In this document: piece by piece, positions 45,318-54,568 of the stretch | Layout of the letters: the number at the start of each line of letters is the position of its first letter | How positions within the stretch are numbered: the first letter of the stretch is position 1 | Source of the DNA: Sphingomonas sp. LR60 | Lineage (GTDB): Bacteria; Pseudomonadota; Alphaproteobacteria; Sphingomonadales; Sphingomonadaceae | DNA length: 64,000 nucleotides | Reading direction: 5' to 3' | NCBI RefSeq assembly: GCF_036855935.1 | Contig: NZ_JASPFK010000002.1 | Coordinates: 1-64,000, forward strand | Translations under genes and position numbers: made by a program | Notes under the pieces: generated by a model | The model's input: the letters and a program-made list of their open reading frames with translations, nothing else | The model's database searches: none | Told to the model about the DNA's origin: nothing

Positions 45318-46028
45318 TTACTGGAGAAGCGCGATGAGCGGCGCGGCGATGATCGGGGTGAGCGAGACAAAATCGCGGAACAGGCGGCGCTGCGGCGAGT
45401 CTCCGACGACGATCACGTCATTGGCGTAGATCGCGGGATCGTCATAGGCCCCGCGGCGGATGGCGTCGATGTTGTAGAGGCCCGCCATCTTGCGCCCGTT
45501 GACAGTACGGAGGATCACGACGTCATCCTGTCGTGCGAATTCGGACAGCCCCTTTGCCGATGCGACCGCCCGCATCAACGTCATCTGGTTTGTCACCGGA
45601 TAGAGGCCCGGCTCGACGACCTGCCCGTCGATTGTGACGACCTGGCTGATCGAGCTCTTGATATTGACCGTCACCTCGGGATTTCTGACGTAACGCCCCC
45701 GCAGCGTACCCTCGATCGCGCTCGCAAGTTCGGCTGCCGTCTTGCCCCGGGCGTCGATCGTACCGGCCAGCGGCATCGAAATCCTTCCGCTGGCGTCCAC
45801 CTGCAATTCGCGGCTCAGATCGGGGACGTTGAACACGTCGACCTGGATCGTATCGAGCGGTCCGATCAATGAGGGGCGATCGGGTGCGGTCAGATCGTTG
45901 CGGTCGGGTGCGGGCAGCTGCGAGCGGTCGGGGATGACCGTCAGGCTGGACGTACTCTGGATCGGTTGTCGCTCTCCGCAAGCCGTCAGAGCGGCGGCGC
46001 ACAGCAGAACTGCACCAAGCGTACGCAT
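45318..46028 (-). CDS. Outer-membrane polysaccharide export lipoprotein (Wza/GumB-like)
   Basis: This 236-residue protein starts with a lipoprotein signal (MRTLGAVLLCAAALTAC, lipidated Cys17). The polysaccharide-export domain follows (LIGPLDTIQVDVFNVPDLSR, VDASGRISMPLAGTIDARGK, TAAELASAIE) and then a SLBB-type beta-grasp domain (VTIDGQVVEPGLYPVTNQMT, VILRTVNG). ATG 46026-46028 is chosen because the signal begins there. It lies 14 bases upstream of the Wzc-like gene and would form the outer-membrane exit channel. Confidence 0.92.
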   Translation of the reverse strand: MRTLGAVLLCAAALTACGERQPIQSTSSLTVIPDRSQLPAPDRNDLTAPDRPSLIGPLDTIQVDVFNVPDLSRELQVDASGRISMPLAGTIDARGKTAAELASAIEGTLRGRYVRNPEVTVNIKSSISQVVTIDGQVVEPGLYPVTNQMTLMRAVASAKGLSEFARQDDVVILRTVNGRKMAGLYNIDAIRRGAYDDPAIYANDVIVVGDSPQRRLFRDFVSLTPIIAAPLIALLQ

Positions 46029-46107
46029 ATTCGTCAGCGGCTTTCGGCTTAATCTAGGAGGGCTGCGCCTATAGATGCTGTTCCCCGCCCGGTAAAGCAG
46101 GGCCGCG

Positions 46108-47502
46108 TCACGGCTTCTCACCACGACCACTGCCGCCGCCCCGCGACGGCTTCACGTCGGGCCAAGCCATGAGCATGCCCGCGATCACCAGCACCGCCAT
46201 CATCATCGGCGTTCGCGCCGGATAATCGAAGGCGCTGGCGATGACCATCAGCAGGATCATCGTCCATCCAAGCCGCGGCAGCATTGCGCCGCCCGCACCG
46301 TCGCCGCGCCAGCAGCGCCAGCCAGCGTACAGCCACCACGAGAGCGCGGCCGCAAGCAGGACGAGCCCTGCCGCTCCTGCGTCCAGCACGACCTCCACGA
46401 GATCGTTGTGCGCATGGTTGAAGTAGGTCAGCTTCAGGAGGCTGAATGGCTCGTGCACCCGGAACATCGGGTCAAAGCTGCCCATGCCGGTCCCGGCAGG
46501 AAAATATGTCCGCACCATCGACAGGACCACCGGCAACCCAAGCCGACGCATATCCTGTCCCACGTCATTGTCGAACACGCGGGTGATCGATTCCGCGCGA
46601 TTGGCAGCGACGCTGATGAGGACGAAGATCGCGATCACCGCCAGCATCCCCCCGATGAGGGCAAGGAACACCCAGCGCGGGTAACGACCCAACAGCCGTC
46701 GCAACCGTTGCCGGACGATCACCAGCCCGAACAGCAGCGCCACGCCGCCCAGTGCAAGGCCGGCACGCGATCCGGTCGCCAGGATCGTCAACACCAGCAG
46801 CAGCACCAACGCGATCGCAACGGGGCCGCGCCACCCGGCGCGATGATCCTCCTGAAAGGCCCACACGGGCGCGATGAGGCAGCCGAACGCGAGGAAGAGG
46901 GCGAAATGGTTGCGGTTGGCGAAGGTACCGCTGATCTGGCCCGGTGTATCGTTGAGGAGCGGATTATCGAAGCCGCCACCCGACAGCTGCAGCAGTCCGA
47001 CGAACGTCGCCACCGTCACCAGCACCAGCAGCAGCGCCGGCAATCGACGTCGCTCCGCATCGCGCAACCCGCTCGCGAACGCCCAGACCGCCCATGGGAC
47101 CACCAGCGACGCGGCGGCATTGATCGTGGCGCCCGGCACGATCGACAGCGGCCGCCAGGGCTGCGGCTGCCCGCTGCTTACCGCCGCCTCCGCGAACAGC
47201 GCGCGGCCTGGCAGTGCTTGCCACAACGCCGGCGGCAGCGGGATCAATTGCAGCAACACGATCGCCTGTGCGGCGACCAGGATCAGCAAGACGGGTCGCG
47301 TTCCATCGACGCGCGGGCGATCCGCGAACAGCGCCGCTCCGACCAGCAAGGCCCAGGTTGCCGCCCGCGTCACGAGCTGACCGCTCACCTCACCGCGCGA
47401 CGCCCCACCCGCCAGGCAGAGCACGGCCAGCAGCAAGCACAGGAGGATGAAGGGAAGGCTCCACCGGCTGTTCGCCACAGCCTTTCGGGTCGATGCAGAC
47501 AT
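46108..47502 (-). CDS. O-antigen ligase/polymerase family protein (Wzy_C type)
   Basis: The 464-residue protein has about eleven hydrophobic segments and the Wzy_C/ligase signature SGTFANRNHFALFLAF. A large periplasmic loop holds YFPAGTGMGSFDPMFRVHEP and YFNHAHNDLVEVVLDAGAAG. Both polymerases and ligases share it, so the exact role is open: it could polymerise the repeat unit while the other Wzy-like protein (50976-52328) does something else, or the reverse. It lies between the sugar genes and the export genes. Confidence 0.85.
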   Translation of the reverse strand: MSASTRKAVANSRWSLPFILLCLLLAVLCLAGGASRGEVSGQLVTRAATWALLVGAALFADRPRVDGTRPVLLILVAAQAIVLLQLIPLPPALWQALPGRALFAEAAVSSGQPQPWRPLSIVPGATINAAASLVVPWAVWAFASGLRDAERRRLPALLLVLVTVATFVGLLQLSGGGFDNPLLNDTPGQISGTFANRNHFALFLAFGCLIAPVWAFQEDHRAGWRGPVAIALVLLLVLTILATGSRAGLALGGVALLFGLVIVRQRLRRLLGRYPRWVFLALIGGMLAVIAIFVLISVAANRAESITRVFDNDVGQDMRRLGLPVVLSMVRTYFPAGTGMGSFDPMFRVHEPFSLLKLTYFNHAHNDLVEVVLDAGAAGLVLLAAALSWWLYAGWRCWRGDGAGGAMLPRLGWTMILLMVIASAFDYPARTPMMMAVLVIAGMLMAWPDVKPSRGGGSGRGEKP

Positions 47503-47556
47503 GATGCTCCGATGATTTGGCGTTGGACGATCGGTCAGGCCGCGAGCGCGGCGCGC

Positions 47557-48153
47557 TCAGACGGCGCGCTCCATGTAATATTGCTGACCGTAAAGCTCGC
47601 GCAACGTAAAGCGACGGCTTGTATAAGCATTGATCGCCGCGAGATTGTCGACGTTGACGTAGAGGCCGATGCGGCCGGCGCCGTCGGACGCGGCATGGTC
47701 GAGCACGGCATCGAGCAACATTCCGCCGGCACCGGTCCCCGGGCGCGCCACGGCGATCGACAGCAAGAGGTAGTCGGCTGCCGGACCGGCCGGGCCGTGA
47801 AGCGCGCGTGTCACCAGACGCTTGATGCCCTTGCTCCCGGCGGCGACCGGATTAGCCGCCGAGGCGCGCAGGATCGAGCCGATATGCGTTCGCTTGAACA
47901 ATGCGATCCGCGCCGCGATCTCGCTTCCGCAGACGGCAAAACCAAGAACCTCCTCGTGGCCGCCGTCGGGAGCGCGTTCGATCAGCAGCAGCGTCGTCGG
48001 TCCGCCCGACAGGAAGAGCCGGTAATAATCGATCAACGTCGCCGGAGTGAGGCGCGAGGTGAAGTGACGCCGGGAATAGGCCGCGCGATGGATCGCGGCG
48101 ATGGTGCCGAGATCGGCCTCGCTCGCCGGACGCAAGGTACGAGTGGCCGCCAT
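47557..48153 (-). CDS. GNAT family N-acetyltransferase
   Basis: This 198-residue GNAT-fold protein has RPASEADLGTIAAIHRAAYS at the start. The acetyl-CoA site lies in LLLSIAVARPGTGAGGMLLD (Arg-Pro-Gly-x-Gly form of the Q/RxxGxG/A loop), and the end is GLYVNVDNLAAINAYTSRRF. Its ATG overlaps the aminotransferase stop by one base. It probably acylates an amino sugar of the repeat unit, though an FdtC-type acetyltransferase is also present. Confidence 0.85.
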   Translation of the reverse strand: MAATRTLRPASEADLGTIAAIHRAAYSRRHFTSRLTPATLIDYYRLFLSGGPTTLLLIERAPDGGHEEVLGFAVCGSEIAARIALFKRTHIGSILRASAANPVAAGSKGIKRLVTRALHGPAGPAADYLLLSIAVARPGTGAGGMLLDAVLDHAASDGAGRIGLYVNVDNLAAINAYTSRRFTLRELYGQQYYMERAV

Positions 48154-49262
48154 CAGCGCAGCGCGTCTAGCGCCTCGAGCACCGCCGCGACGACATGATC
48201 ACGCTGTGCATCGTCCATCATCGGATCGATCGGCAGGCTCAGTATCCGCTGCGCGATCGTCTCGGCCTCGGGAAAGCTGCCGATCCCGGCGCCGAAGTCG
48301 GCATAGGCGTTCTGCAGATGCGGCGGCACCGGGTAATGGATCAGGGTTTCCACACCGGCCGCGCGCAACCGCTCGCGCAACTCGTCGCGACGGTCGTGCT
48401 GGACGCAGAAGAGGTGCCATACCGGCGCCAGATGATCGGGAACATGCGGCAGGATCAGATCCGACCCGGCAAATGCCCTCAGATAATGGGCCGCGATCGC
48501 CGCCCGACGCTCGTTCCAGCGATCGAGATGGCGCAGCTTGACCGCAAGCGCGACCGCCTGCACCGGATCGAGCCGGCTATTGAAGCCGCGCTCATCATGT
48601 TGATAGCGCACGGGCGCGCCATAGTTGCGCAAGGACCGCAACCGCTCGGCCAGCGCCGCGTCATCGGTGGTGATCGCCCCGGCGTCGCCCAGCGCACCCA
48701 GGTTTTTGCCTGGATAGAAACTCCAGGTACACAAGGTGCCGTGCCCGCCGATCCGGCGTCCACGATAGCGCGCGCCCTGCGCCTGCGCGGCATCTTCGAT
48801 GACCGGCAGTCCGTGGGCGCGTGCGACCGCAAGGATCGCGTCCAGCTCAGCGGGCTGTCCGTAAAGATGGACCGGTACGATCGCGCGCGTGCGCGGCGTG
48901 ATCGCCGCGGCAATCCGATCCGGGTCCATGTTGTAGGTCCGCGGATCCGGCTCGACCGGCACGCACACGGCGCCGCATTGGCTGACGGCCAGCCAGGTCG
49001 CGATGAAGGTGTTAGATGGCACGATCACCTCGTCGCCCTCTCCGACGCCGAGAGCGACCAGCGCGAGTTGCAGCGCTTCGAGGCCGTTCGCGACCCCGAC
49101 GCAATGACCGACGTTGCAATAATCGGCGAAGGCTGCCTCGAACCCGGCGACATCGGGTCCTCCGATGAATTGCCCCGATCGCAGCGACGCGAGCACCGCC
49201 GGCTCGATCTCGCCGCGGATCTCATCATAAGCGGAACGCAGGTCGAGGAAGGGCACTTTCAT
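48153..49262 (-). CDS. DegT/DnrJ/EryC1/StrS aminotransferase (FdtB/QdtB-like)
   Basis: This 369-residue PLP enzyme starts VPFLDLRSAYDEIR, with NGLEALQLALVALGVGEGDE, VIEDAAQAQGARYRGRRIGG, and the PLP lysine in WSFYPGKNLGALGDAGAI. Its place directly after an FdtA-type isomerase gene (ATGA overlap) points to transamination at C3 of dTDP-3-keto-6-deoxyhexose, giving Fuc3N or Qui3N. The alternative, a C4 aminotransferase, fits the neighbours less well. Confidence 0.88.
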   Translation of the reverse strand: MKVPFLDLRSAYDEIRGEIEPAVLASLRSGQFIGGPDVAGFEAAFADYCNVGHCVGVANGLEALQLALVALGVGEGDEVIVPSNTFIATWLAVSQCGAVCVPVEPDPRTYNMDPDRIAAAITPRTRAIVPVHLYGQPAELDAILAVARAHGLPVIEDAAQAQGARYRGRRIGGHGTLCTWSFYPGKNLGALGDAGAITTDDAALAERLRSLRNYGAPVRYQHDERGFNSRLDPVQAVALAVKLRHLDRWNERRAAIAAHYLRAFAGSDLILPHVPDHLAPVWHLFCVQHDRRDELRERLRAAGVETLIHYPVPPHLQNAYADFGAGIGSFPEAETIAQRILSLPIDPMMDDAQRDHVVAAVLEALDALR

Positions 49263-49669
49263 CGTTTCGCAACAGCCTCCAGAAAACAGTCGTAGTCACG
49301 GAAATAGTCGGCTTCGTCATAGACCAGCGAGGCAAGCACCAACGCCACCGCTCCCTTCGAAAAGCCGCGTAGATCACGCCAGATCATCGGGCAAACATAG
49401 AGACCGCGCGCGGGATGGTCGAGCCGGACCGTCCGGCGCGCACGACCGTCATCCAGTTCGATCTCGAACGAGCCGGCGAGCGGGACGATCAATTGCTCCA
49501 GCGCTCTATGACCGTGCGCACCGCGCTCCGCCCCCTGCGGCATGCCGTAAAGATAGTAGACGCGCCGGATATCGAAGGGCACGTGCCGGCCGCCCTCCAC
49601 GAAGCTGAGATCGCCACGGGAGTCGGCAAGATGCGGGAGATCGAGCAGGCGGCAATCGGTCACGGACAT
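49259..49669 (-). CDS. dTDP-4-keto-6-deoxyglucose 3,4-ketoisomerase (FdtA/QdtA-like cupin)
   Basis: This 136-residue single-cupin protein has DSRGDLSFVEGGRHVPFDIR, RVYYLYGMPQGAERGAHGHR with the family's paired histidines, and LDHPARGLYVCPMIWRDLRG. These mark the FdtA/QdtA/WxcM group. It moves the keto group from C4 to C3 of the RmlB product. Whether the product has the galacto (Fuc3NAc) or gluco (Qui3NAc) configuration cannot be told here. It overlaps the aminotransferase gene by four bases. Confidence 0.88.
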   Translation of the reverse strand: MSVTDCRLLDLPHLADSRGDLSFVEGGRHVPFDIRRVYYLYGMPQGAERGAHGHRALEQLIVPLAGSFEIELDDGRARRTVRLDHPARGLYVCPMIWRDLRGFSKGAVALVLASLVYDEADYFRDYDCFLEAVAKR

Positions 49670-49673
49670 TTCG

Positions 49674-50147
49674 TCAAGCCTTGTCGTGCTGGATCACGCG
49701 CGCCGGATTGCCGACCACCGTCGCGCCGGCCGGCACGTCGCGGATCACCACCGCGCCGGCCCCCACCATTGCGCGCTCGCCAATCGTCACGCCCGGCAGG
49801 ATGACCGCGCCACCGCCGACCGAGGCGCCGCTTCGCACGAGCGTGCGCGCGAACGCGTCCGGGCGAACGCAGCTGCGGGGATGCGGATCGTTGGTGAAGG
49901 TGACGTTCGGACCGACGAAGACGTCATCCTCCAGCGTGATTCCGTCCCATAGCTGCACCCCGGACTTGACCGTCACCCGGTTGCCGACGTGCACGTCACT
50001 CTCGATCAGCACCTGTGCGCAGATGTTGCATCCGCTTCCGATACGGGCGCCGCGCAGGATGACCACGAACTGCCAGACGCGGCTGTCGTCGCCGATCTCG
50101 CAATCGTCGTGAACGTCCGCCAGCGGATGGATATAGGCCTTTGTCAC
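49674..50147 (-). CDS. Hexapeptide-repeat N-acetyltransferase (FdtC/QdtC-like)
   Basis: The 157-residue product folds as a left-handed beta-helix: repeated [LIV]-G-x-x-x-x units such as [20 protein letters not shown], then [30 protein letters not shown] and [20 protein letters not shown]. It would acetylate the 3-amino group made by the neighbouring aminotransferase. GTG 50145-50147 follows AGGAGACC; the longer frame from 50213 would overlap the glycosyltransferase. It precedes the isomerase gene by four bases. Confidence 0.85.
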   Translation of the reverse strand: MTKAYIHPLADVHDDCEIGDDSRVWQFVVILRGARIGSGCNICAQVLIESDVHVGNRVTVKSGVQLWDGITLEDDVFVGPNVTFTNDPHPRSCVRPDAFARTLVRSGASVGGGAVILPGVTIGERAMVGAGAVVIRDVPAGATVVGNPARVIQHDKA

Positions 50148-50172
50148 AGCATGGTCTCCTGCCGGGAGGTGG

Positions 50173-50979
50173 TCAGGCTCCGCGGCGGCGCAGCGCTGCG
50201 AGGACGATGTCATGCGCGAAGTGGACGCCGATGGCGAGAAGCCAGCGCCACGGCGAAACCAGATGCATGTTCTTCGACAGGATCATCGCCTTCTGCTGGA
50301 AGATGCGTCGTCGGCCCGCCGTCCGCATGGTGTTGCCGGCGTGCGCGCGGTAATAGAGCAAGGGCTCCGGCACCGCACAGAGCGGGCCCGCAGCCGCGCT
50401 GCGGATCACAAAGTCCCAATCCTCCTCGCGAAGCGCTTCATCGAAACCGCCCAACTCGTCGAACAGGGATCGTGCAAACAGCATCGTCCCCGCCGGCACG
50501 TGCTGACGTACGAAGACCCGCTCGAGCACTTCCCCGCCAAGGACACGGCGCGGAAACACGCGCCCCTGCTCTGCTTGCGTCTCGTCGCGGAACTCGCGTG
50601 CCTGGCTGAAGCAGAAGCGTGCGCCGGGTGTTTCGCGTAGCGCCTCCATTTGCCGCCGGATCTTGTCCGACCGCCAGAAATCGTCCGACGCCAGGATCGC
50701 GATCCATTCCCCGCTGGCGAACTCGCGAACGGCGCGGTTCAACGTACGGCAAATCCCCCGATTGGCCTGAACCACCAGTCGAAAGGGACGCTCCTGCGCG
50801 AGCGCCTCCAGAACCGCGATCGATCCGTCTTGCGAACCATCGTCGATCACGACCAGCTCGATGCCGGGATAGTCCTGGTCCAGCACGCTCGCGACCGCGC
50901 GCGCGACATAGGCCGCGTGATTGTAGCACGGAATGACCACCGTGACGGTCGGTGGTTGCTCGCTGTTCGCGGCACTCAT
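50173..50979 (-). CDS. Family 2 glycosyltransferase
   Basis: This 268-residue GT-A enzyme has the N-terminal [35 protein letters not shown], the DxD-type [10 protein letters not shown], and the acceptor region [20 protein letters not shown] with [14 protein letters not shown]. It transfers one sugar of the repeat unit on the cytoplasmic side. Its ATG overlaps the stop of the upstream Wzy gene (ATGA). Confidence 0.9.
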   Translation of the reverse strand: MSAANSEQPPTVTVVIPCYNHAAYVARAVASVLDQDYPGIELVVIDDGSQDGSIAVLEALAQERPFRLVVQANRGICRTLNRAVREFASGEWIAILASDDFWRSDKIRRQMEALRETPGARFCFSQAREFRDETQAEQGRVFPRRVLGGEVLERVFVRQHVPAGTMLFARSLFDELGGFDEALREEDWDFVIRSAAAGPLCAVPEPLLYYRAHAGNTMRTAGRRRIFQQKAMILSKNMHLVSPWRWLLAIGVHFAHDIVLAALRRRGA

Positions 50980-52328
50980 GCAATCCGCTCCGGGGGCGCG
51001 GCAGCCGTTCGCTCCGGTCGGATCAGCCAGAATACGAAAACGAAGAGCAGCAGCAGCCCGCCGGTAAGGAAGCCGGCAAGAAGGTCGATGGAGTTGATCA
51101 TGCTGAAGATCGGAATCACGAACGAAGCACCGACCAGCGGATAGCCGTAGCGATCACCCAGTCGATCGATGGCGTGCAACGTCACCGCCAGGATCGTTGC
51201 GTACAACATGATCCCCCACCATCCGCCGTTCATATAGCCGTTGGCGATCCAGCCGGTATTGGCACCGATCTGCGCATCGCCGGTCATGATCAGACCGATA
51301 TAATTGACCGACGGGATCGGCAAGTCGGACTGGAAAATCCCCAGCCCGAACCGGCTTTCCGCCCAGATCTGCGGCCCGATCTCACCAAACTCACGAAAGA
51401 AAAAATAGTGTATCTGGGCAGGAATGAAGACAAGGCGATTGGCGAAGGACGAGCCGAGCAAATCTTCCCATGCCGTTCCAACGGAGAGAAATGTTAGCAC
51501 CGAGAGGAAGAAGAAAATCCCCATGAGATAGAGATGGCCATAGCGACTAGCAATAGCTGCGTAAATGGCGATAACGAAAGGCGGATAGAACAACATCGCC
51601 TTGTGAGAGGAAAACCCGAAGAACAGCAGGCCCATGACCATCACCGCCGCAACCACGTCAAAGCGCCGTTTGTAAAGCGCCGACGCGGTGGTAAATCCGG
51701 CAAGCGGCCCGGCGGCGAATGGCAGCAGGTAATTCAATGGAAAATACAGGGATTCATTGAAGTCGAAGCGATATTCATAGACGTCCGCAAGCGAGAAGCT
51801 CATACGTCCCTCGACATGAAGCCCCAGGAGGACCAGCACAGCCGCAAGCATTGCCAGCATCTTGTACAGGCCGATCCGCGCAGTGGCGCGCGTGGTGTCC
51901 AGACCGAACAGGATGTTGCTGTCGGCCAGTAACCGGCATAATAACATCACCAGCCAGACGCCGCCGAACATCAGAAACATCGCCACCCGGTCGCTACCCT
52001 GACGCGCGGACAGAACGGCTGCGGGGATCAGAATGAACACCGTCGACAGCCAGGCGAAGATCTGACTCATCCGCTTGGTCTCGATAGGCAGGACCACGCC
52101 CGCCGCGAGCACCGTGACGAGTTCTACCCAACTGTCTGGCCGCGGACTGATCCGGAACGCCCCGAACGCATAGCGCGGCGCCACCACGTTGTCGTACAAT
52201 CCGCCAAGCAGCAGATAGAGGCCGAGCATGGCCGCGACACTGACGAAACGGGCGCCGCCGAGCCGAATGGCGGCGGCGGTTTCCGCGTCGGCTCCCGTGA
52301 GACGCTGCTCAGCCGGCAAGAAGCTCAT
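50976..52328 (-). CDS. Wzy-like polysaccharide polymerase, polytopic
   Basis: This 450-residue membrane protein with about twelve hydrophobic segments runs from ATG 52326-52328 (MSFLPAEQRLTGADAETAAA) to [15 protein letters not shown]. Large loops with FGEIGPQIWAESRFGLGIFQ and TGWIANGYMNGGWWGIMLYA are typical of polymerases of the Wzy/O-antigen type. In the raw sequence it is open upstream into the glycosyltransferase frame, giving an 884-codon run, but this comes from a frameshift in that gene. Its start overlaps the true glycosyltransferase stop by 20 bases. Confidence 0.8.
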   Translation of the reverse strand: MSFLPAEQRLTGADAETAAAIRLGGARFVSVAAMLGLYLLLGGLYDNVVAPRYAFGAFRISPRPDSWVELVTVLAAGVVLPIETKRMSQIFAWLSTVFILIPAAVLSARQGSDRVAMFLMFGGVWLVMLLCRLLADSNILFGLDTTRATARIGLYKMLAMLAAVLVLLGLHVEGRMSFSLADVYEYRFDFNESLYFPLNYLLPFAAGPLAGFTTASALYKRRFDVVAAVMVMGLLFFGFSSHKAMLFYPPFVIAIYAAIASRYGHLYLMGIFFFLSVLTFLSVGTAWEDLLGSSFANRLVFIPAQIHYFFFREFGEIGPQIWAESRFGLGIFQSDLPIPSVNYIGLIMTGDAQIGANTGWIANGYMNGGWWGIMLYATILAVTLHAIDRLGDRYGYPLVGASFVIPIFSMINSIDLLAGFLTGGLLLLFVFVFWLIRPERTAAAPPERIA

Positions 52329-53435
52329 CGTAGCTCTCCACGAGGCGTCGCCCCTCATGCTCCCAATTATATTGGTCGCGTACCAGCGCCCTCCCCTCGA
52401 CCCCATCTGCTCCGCAAGACCACGGTCGTCGTGCAGCCGGGTGATAGCGGCGCCGATGGCGCGTGGGTCGTCCGGATCGACGGCGATGCCGCAGCCACCC
52501 TTTTCCACCGCTTCACGCCACAGGGCGAAATGGGAACAGATCACGGGAATGCCGGCGGACATATACTCGAACAGCTTGTTCGGCTGGGCGTGGATATGAT
52601 TGGGCGCCGGAAGGAAGGTGACGATCCCCGCGAAAGCCCGTGCATAGAGGCGCGCGACCTGCGTGCGGTCGGTATGCCCGTGGAAGGTGACGCGGTGCCA
52701 GTTGGCATGTGAGCGAACGGCTTTCTCCACCGCATCGCTGGCGAACAGGCCGGCGACGTCGACCCGGACGTCGGCGGGAACGAACGACAGGGAGTCAAGG
52801 AACGGGATGATCCCGCGAACGAAGCTGATCGCGCCGACATAGCAGATCGCGTCGCGCGTGGTGGTCGATCCGGCGGCGTGCGCGAATTCGCTGCCCAGCG
52901 GATAGTTGTTGATCGTCACGACCCGTCGCGCGTTGCCGGCGAAGGATTCCGCGATATGCGGGGTGGCCGCGACCACCTGATCGATCTGTCGCACCACCAG
53001 GTCTTCGATCATGCCGACGGTGCCGCCGACCAGCGGCCGCAGGACACGCGGAATCCAGTCCTTGGCGACGACATCCTCGCGGAAACATTCGTGCGAGTCG
53101 AAGATCACGATCGCTCCGGTGCGCCGCTTCAGCATCAATCCGTAAGGCAGCAGCTCGGGATCGTGGAAATGGTACAGGTCGGCTTTTCGCATCAACGCCT
53201 GACGATAGACCGCATAGCCGCGGCCCACCATCCGCCGCAGGCGATTGCCCCCATCGGGCAGACGCCGCACGTCGACCCCGCGATCCGGTGCATCGGCATC
53301 GACCCCGATCAGCGTCACATCGTAACCCGCCGCCGCCAGCGTGGCGCATTCCTTATGGTATATCCGGATATCGTTTACCCGGTGAACCGACGTCATATGG
53401 CAGACGACACCCCGATCCGGTTCAGGCTTGGTCAC
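52309..53435 (-). pseudogene. Family 4 glycosyltransferase, frameshifted near its end
   Basis: A GT-B enzyme of about 375 residues with VVCHMTSVHRVNDIRIYHKE, YHFHDPELLPYGLMLKRRTG, IVIFDSHECFREDV and the C-terminal donor site NKLFEYMSAGIPVICSHFAL and VDPDDPRAIGAAI. The frame leaves the family after QMGSRGG. Restoring one base in the C run 52393-52396 (plus strand) gives SRGRALVRDQYNWEHEGRRL and a stop at 52309-52311. GTG 53433-53435 overlaps the upstream stop as GTGA. If the base is only a sequencing loss, this is an ordinary working enzyme. Confidence 0.82.
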
Positions 53436-54505
53436 CTTGTGCGCTCCACCAGAGCGTCGACGATTTTGACGGCCGCCGCACCATCGCCGTAGGGCATCAC
53501 GTCGTCTCGCCCGCGTGCCGGGGACGATTGCAGGATCGCGGCAAGATCGTCGGCCCCCGGCCGCGCGAGCCGATTCCAGCCGAGGTCGATCAACTCGACC
53601 CATTCGGTTTCGTCGCGCAACGTGATGCACGGCACGCGGTGGAAATAGGCTTCCTTTTGCACCCCACCCGAGTCCGTTGCGATCAGCGCGGCGGCGCTTT
53701 CGAGCGCATTCATGTCAAGATAGCCGAGCGGCTCGGTCACGACGATATTGGCCGCCGGCGTGATCGCCGCCCGCGCCAGGCTGTTTCTGGTTCTCGGATG
53801 CAGTGGCAGCACGATCGGGCGACCGGATCGACCCAGCGCATCGAAGATCGCGGCGAGCCGCACCGGGTCATCGGTGTTTTCCTGGCGGTGGATCGTCGCG
53901 AGCACGTAATCGCCGGCCGTCACCCCGAAGCGCGCGAGCAGCTCCGAACGCTGCGTCGCCCGTCCCCCGAACAGGCGGGCGGCGTCGTACATCACGTCCC
54001 CTACGTTCAGGACGCGATCGTCAGCGATCCCTTCGCCGCGCAGGATCGTACTGGCATGCGCGCTGGGGGTGAACAGAAGCGTGCTGACATGGTCGGTGAC
54101 CCGGCGGTTCACCTCCTCCGGCATCACCATATTGTACGATCGCAGCCCGGCCTCGACATGCGCGACCCGAACATGCAGCTTTACCGCCGCCAGAGCGCCG
54201 GCCAGCGTGGAGTCGGTATCGCCGTAGACCAGCACCCAATCGGGCTTCTCCTCGATCATCAGGCGTTCCAGCCCCTCGATCATCCGACCCGTATTCTGCC
54301 CGTGCGTGCCCCCGCCGATGCCCAGATTGTATCGCGGCGCGGCGATACCCAGTTCGTCGAAGAAGACGTCGGACATGTTGGCGTCGAAATGCTGACCGGT
54401 ATGCACCAGCACCTCGCTGACTCCAGGAACGGCGGCGATCGCCAGCGACACTGGCGCGACCTTGATGAACTGTGGGCGCGCGCCGACCACCGTCAATATC
54501 TTCAC
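53432..54505 (-). CDS. Non-hydrolysing UDP-sugar 2-epimerase (WbpI/WecB type)
   Basis: This 357-residue enzyme has the epimerase signatures VGARPQFIKVAPVS, HTGQHFDANMSDVFFDELGI, VYGDTDSTLAGALAAVKL, HVEAGLRSYNMVMPEEVNRR and IATDSGGVQKEAYF. The length and the GGGTHGQNTGRMIEGLE block favour WbpI-type UDP-GlcNAc(3NAc)A 2-epimerases over longer WecB enzymes. Together with WbpA, B, D and E-like genes in the same operon it would yield UDP-ManNAc(3NAc)A. GTG 54505 follows GGAGGTAGAACGATC. Confidence 0.85.
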   Translation of the reverse strand: MKILTVVGARPQFIKVAPVSLAIAAVPGVSEVLVHTGQHFDANMSDVFFDELGIAAPRYNLGIGGGTHGQNTGRMIEGLERLMIEEKPDWVLVYGDTDSTLAGALAAVKLHVRVAHVEAGLRSYNMVMPEEVNRRVTDHVSTLLFTPSAHASTILRGEGIADDRVLNVGDVMYDAARLFGGRATQRSELLARFGVTAGDYVLATIHRQENTDDPVRLAAIFDALGRSGRPIVLPLHPRTRNSLARAAITPAANIVVTEPLGYLDMNALESAAALIATDSGGVQKEAYFHRVPCITLRDETEWVELIDLGWNRLARPGADDLAAILQSSPARGRDDVMPYGDGAAAVKIVDALVERTR

Positions 54506-54568
54506 GATCGTTCTACCTCCAAAAGCGCGCGAGATGTCGTTGCGCCGATCGGTCCGTGCACCGGCACG

